The translations under genes were made by a program, and so were the position numbers. DNA of 6,288 bases, from assembly GCA_937864275.1 (NCBI GenBank), contig CALMIW010000767.1, forward strand, positions 1 to 6,288, read 5' to 3'. The DNA comes from an uncultured Dehalococcoidia bacterium (lineage in GTDB: Bacteria > Chloroflexota > Dehalococcoidia > Tepidiformales > Tepidiformaceae). The notes beneath the pieces were generated by a model that was not told the origin of the DNA, did no database searches, and saw only the letters and a program-made list of their open reading frames with translations. Shown one piece after another: positions 5,691 to 6,288 of this stretch (positions within the stretch are counted from its first letter, which is position 1; the number at the start of each line of letters is the position of its first letter).

Positions 5691-6288
5691 TTACTCGACG
5701 CCGGCGGGCTCCCGCCCGGGCGGCGCGGCGTCTTCGAGGGTTGCTTCTGCGCGTTCGGCCTGGAGGCCTTCGGCGCGTTGCTTCAGCACCTGGAGCCAGC
5801 GCCGGACCATGATGAAGGCGGCGAGGTCCATGCCGGCCATGATGAACCGGTGATGGAAGGCTCCGCCCATGCCTGCATTCCGCGTGACCAGACGCGTGCG
5901 ACCGTCGCCGATCGGGTAGAGCGCGGTGGACCAGGTCCAGGTGGAACCGTCCTGTGCCTCGCCGGCCAGGAGCAGGAACTCGTCTTTCTTGAGGTCCTTC
6001 ACCGGGAAGTTGCCGCCCCGGCCGATGGGGATTTCGTCTCCGGGCTGCAGGCCCTGCCACTCCGGGAGGATGACCTTTGCGCTTGGCGCGTCGAGGAATC
6101 CGAAGAGCCTGTCCAGGAAGTCGTAGCTGTACAACCCACCGCGCTGGTAGCCCATCTGGACGAGCCACGGGTAGATGTCTTCCGGGCCGGCATCGACGGT
6201 GATCGCCCGAGTGGTGAGGTATTCCGGGTCATCGACGAGTTCGTCGCCGGGCATGGCCCGGAGACGCTCATCCTCAGTGGCGCCCCAC
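5691..6288 (-). CDS. SRPBCC / START-like domain protein, N-terminally partial
   Basis: There are 198 visible residues, and the frame stays open through the window edge. Upstream of the in-frame ATG at 6254 the eleven codons back to the edge read WGATEDERLRA. This WGAT segment followed by PGDEL is the usual N-terminal pattern of a START-like (polyketide cyclase/dehydrase superfamily) group common in high-GC bacteria, so the true start lies beyond the window. Further family features are TTRAITVDAGPEDIYPWLVQMG (visible residues 25-46), RGGLYSYDFLDRLFG (49-63), PEWQGLQPGDEI, a Trp-rich strand STWTWSTALYP, and the C-terminal helix ending VRRWLQVLKQRAEGL. The SRPBCC fold makes a helix-capped pocket for hydrophobic ligands; here the ligand and any enzyme activity are unknown. 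The last about 20 residues are Ala, Pro and Glu rich and probably disordered. It converges on pnp, and no operon partner is visible. Confidence 0.82.
   Translation of the reverse strand, partial: WGATEDERLRAMPGDELVDDPEYLTTRAITVDAGPEDIYPWLVQMGYQRGGLYSYDFLDRLFGFLDAPSAKVILPEWQGLQPGDEIPIGRGGNFPVKDLKKDEFLLLAGEAQDGSTWTWSTALYPIGDGRTRLVTRNAGMGGAFHHRFIMAGMDLAAFIMVRRWLQVLKQRAEGLQAERAEATLEDAAPPGREPAGVE

Noticed and set aside
5167..6168. 333-codon minus-strand frame rich in Arg, Gly and His
   Set aside because: It runs antisense through the repeat tail of pnp and the terminator and out of frame through the START-like gene; its composition comes from those repeats.

Overview
The window is GC-rich bacterial DNA with short gaps, overlapping genes and GTG/TTG starts. 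The gene set (ribosomal protein S15 next to polynucleotide phosphorylase, a family I CoA-transferase relative, a START-like protein of a type common in high-GC bacteria) suggests a chromosomal segment of a high-GC bacterium. From the look of the proteins I lean towards Chloroflexota, but nothing here proves a phylum.

Layout. (1) Positions 1-1080, plus strand: the 3' part of an acetyl-CoA hydrolase / 4-hydroxybutyrate CoA-transferase family gene. It is cut by the window edge and interrupted by an in-frame TAG at 778-780. The frame continues past the TAG with clear family conservation to a second stop at 1080, so it is called a pseudogene (or a sequence error or readthrough case). (2) Positions 2621 down to 1092, minus strand: a tight three-gene unit of a P-loop kinase-like ATPase, a small alpha/beta-barrel (EthD-like) protein and a metallo-beta-lactamase-fold hydrolase. 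The first pair overlaps by 8 nt and the second pair is 2 nt apart. (3) Positions 2622-2679: a short divergent control region. (4) Positions 2680-5615, plus strand: rpsO then pnp, the classic bacterial order. An intrinsic terminator is built into the last codons of rpsO, and a 170-nt pnp leader contains a stable hairpin. The PNPase has the full family domain order plus a 138-residue Gly/Arg-rich tail made of DRG units. A very strong terminator with a GCAA tetraloop follows. (5) Positions 6288 down to 5691, minus strand: an SRPBCC/START-like protein whose reading frame stays open to the window edge, so it is partial at its N-terminus.

How the genes work together: rpsO-pnp is a translation and RNA-decay unit. 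The kinase/EthD-like/hydrolase trio is probably one transcript, but its substrates cannot be read from sequence. The CoA-transferase relic and the START-like gene are unrelated neighbours. I found no mobile element, CRISPR array, tRNA or rRNA. The region is mostly ordinary. The points worth a second look are the interrupted CoA-transferase, the RNA-level control signals around rpsO-pnp and the PNPase tail.
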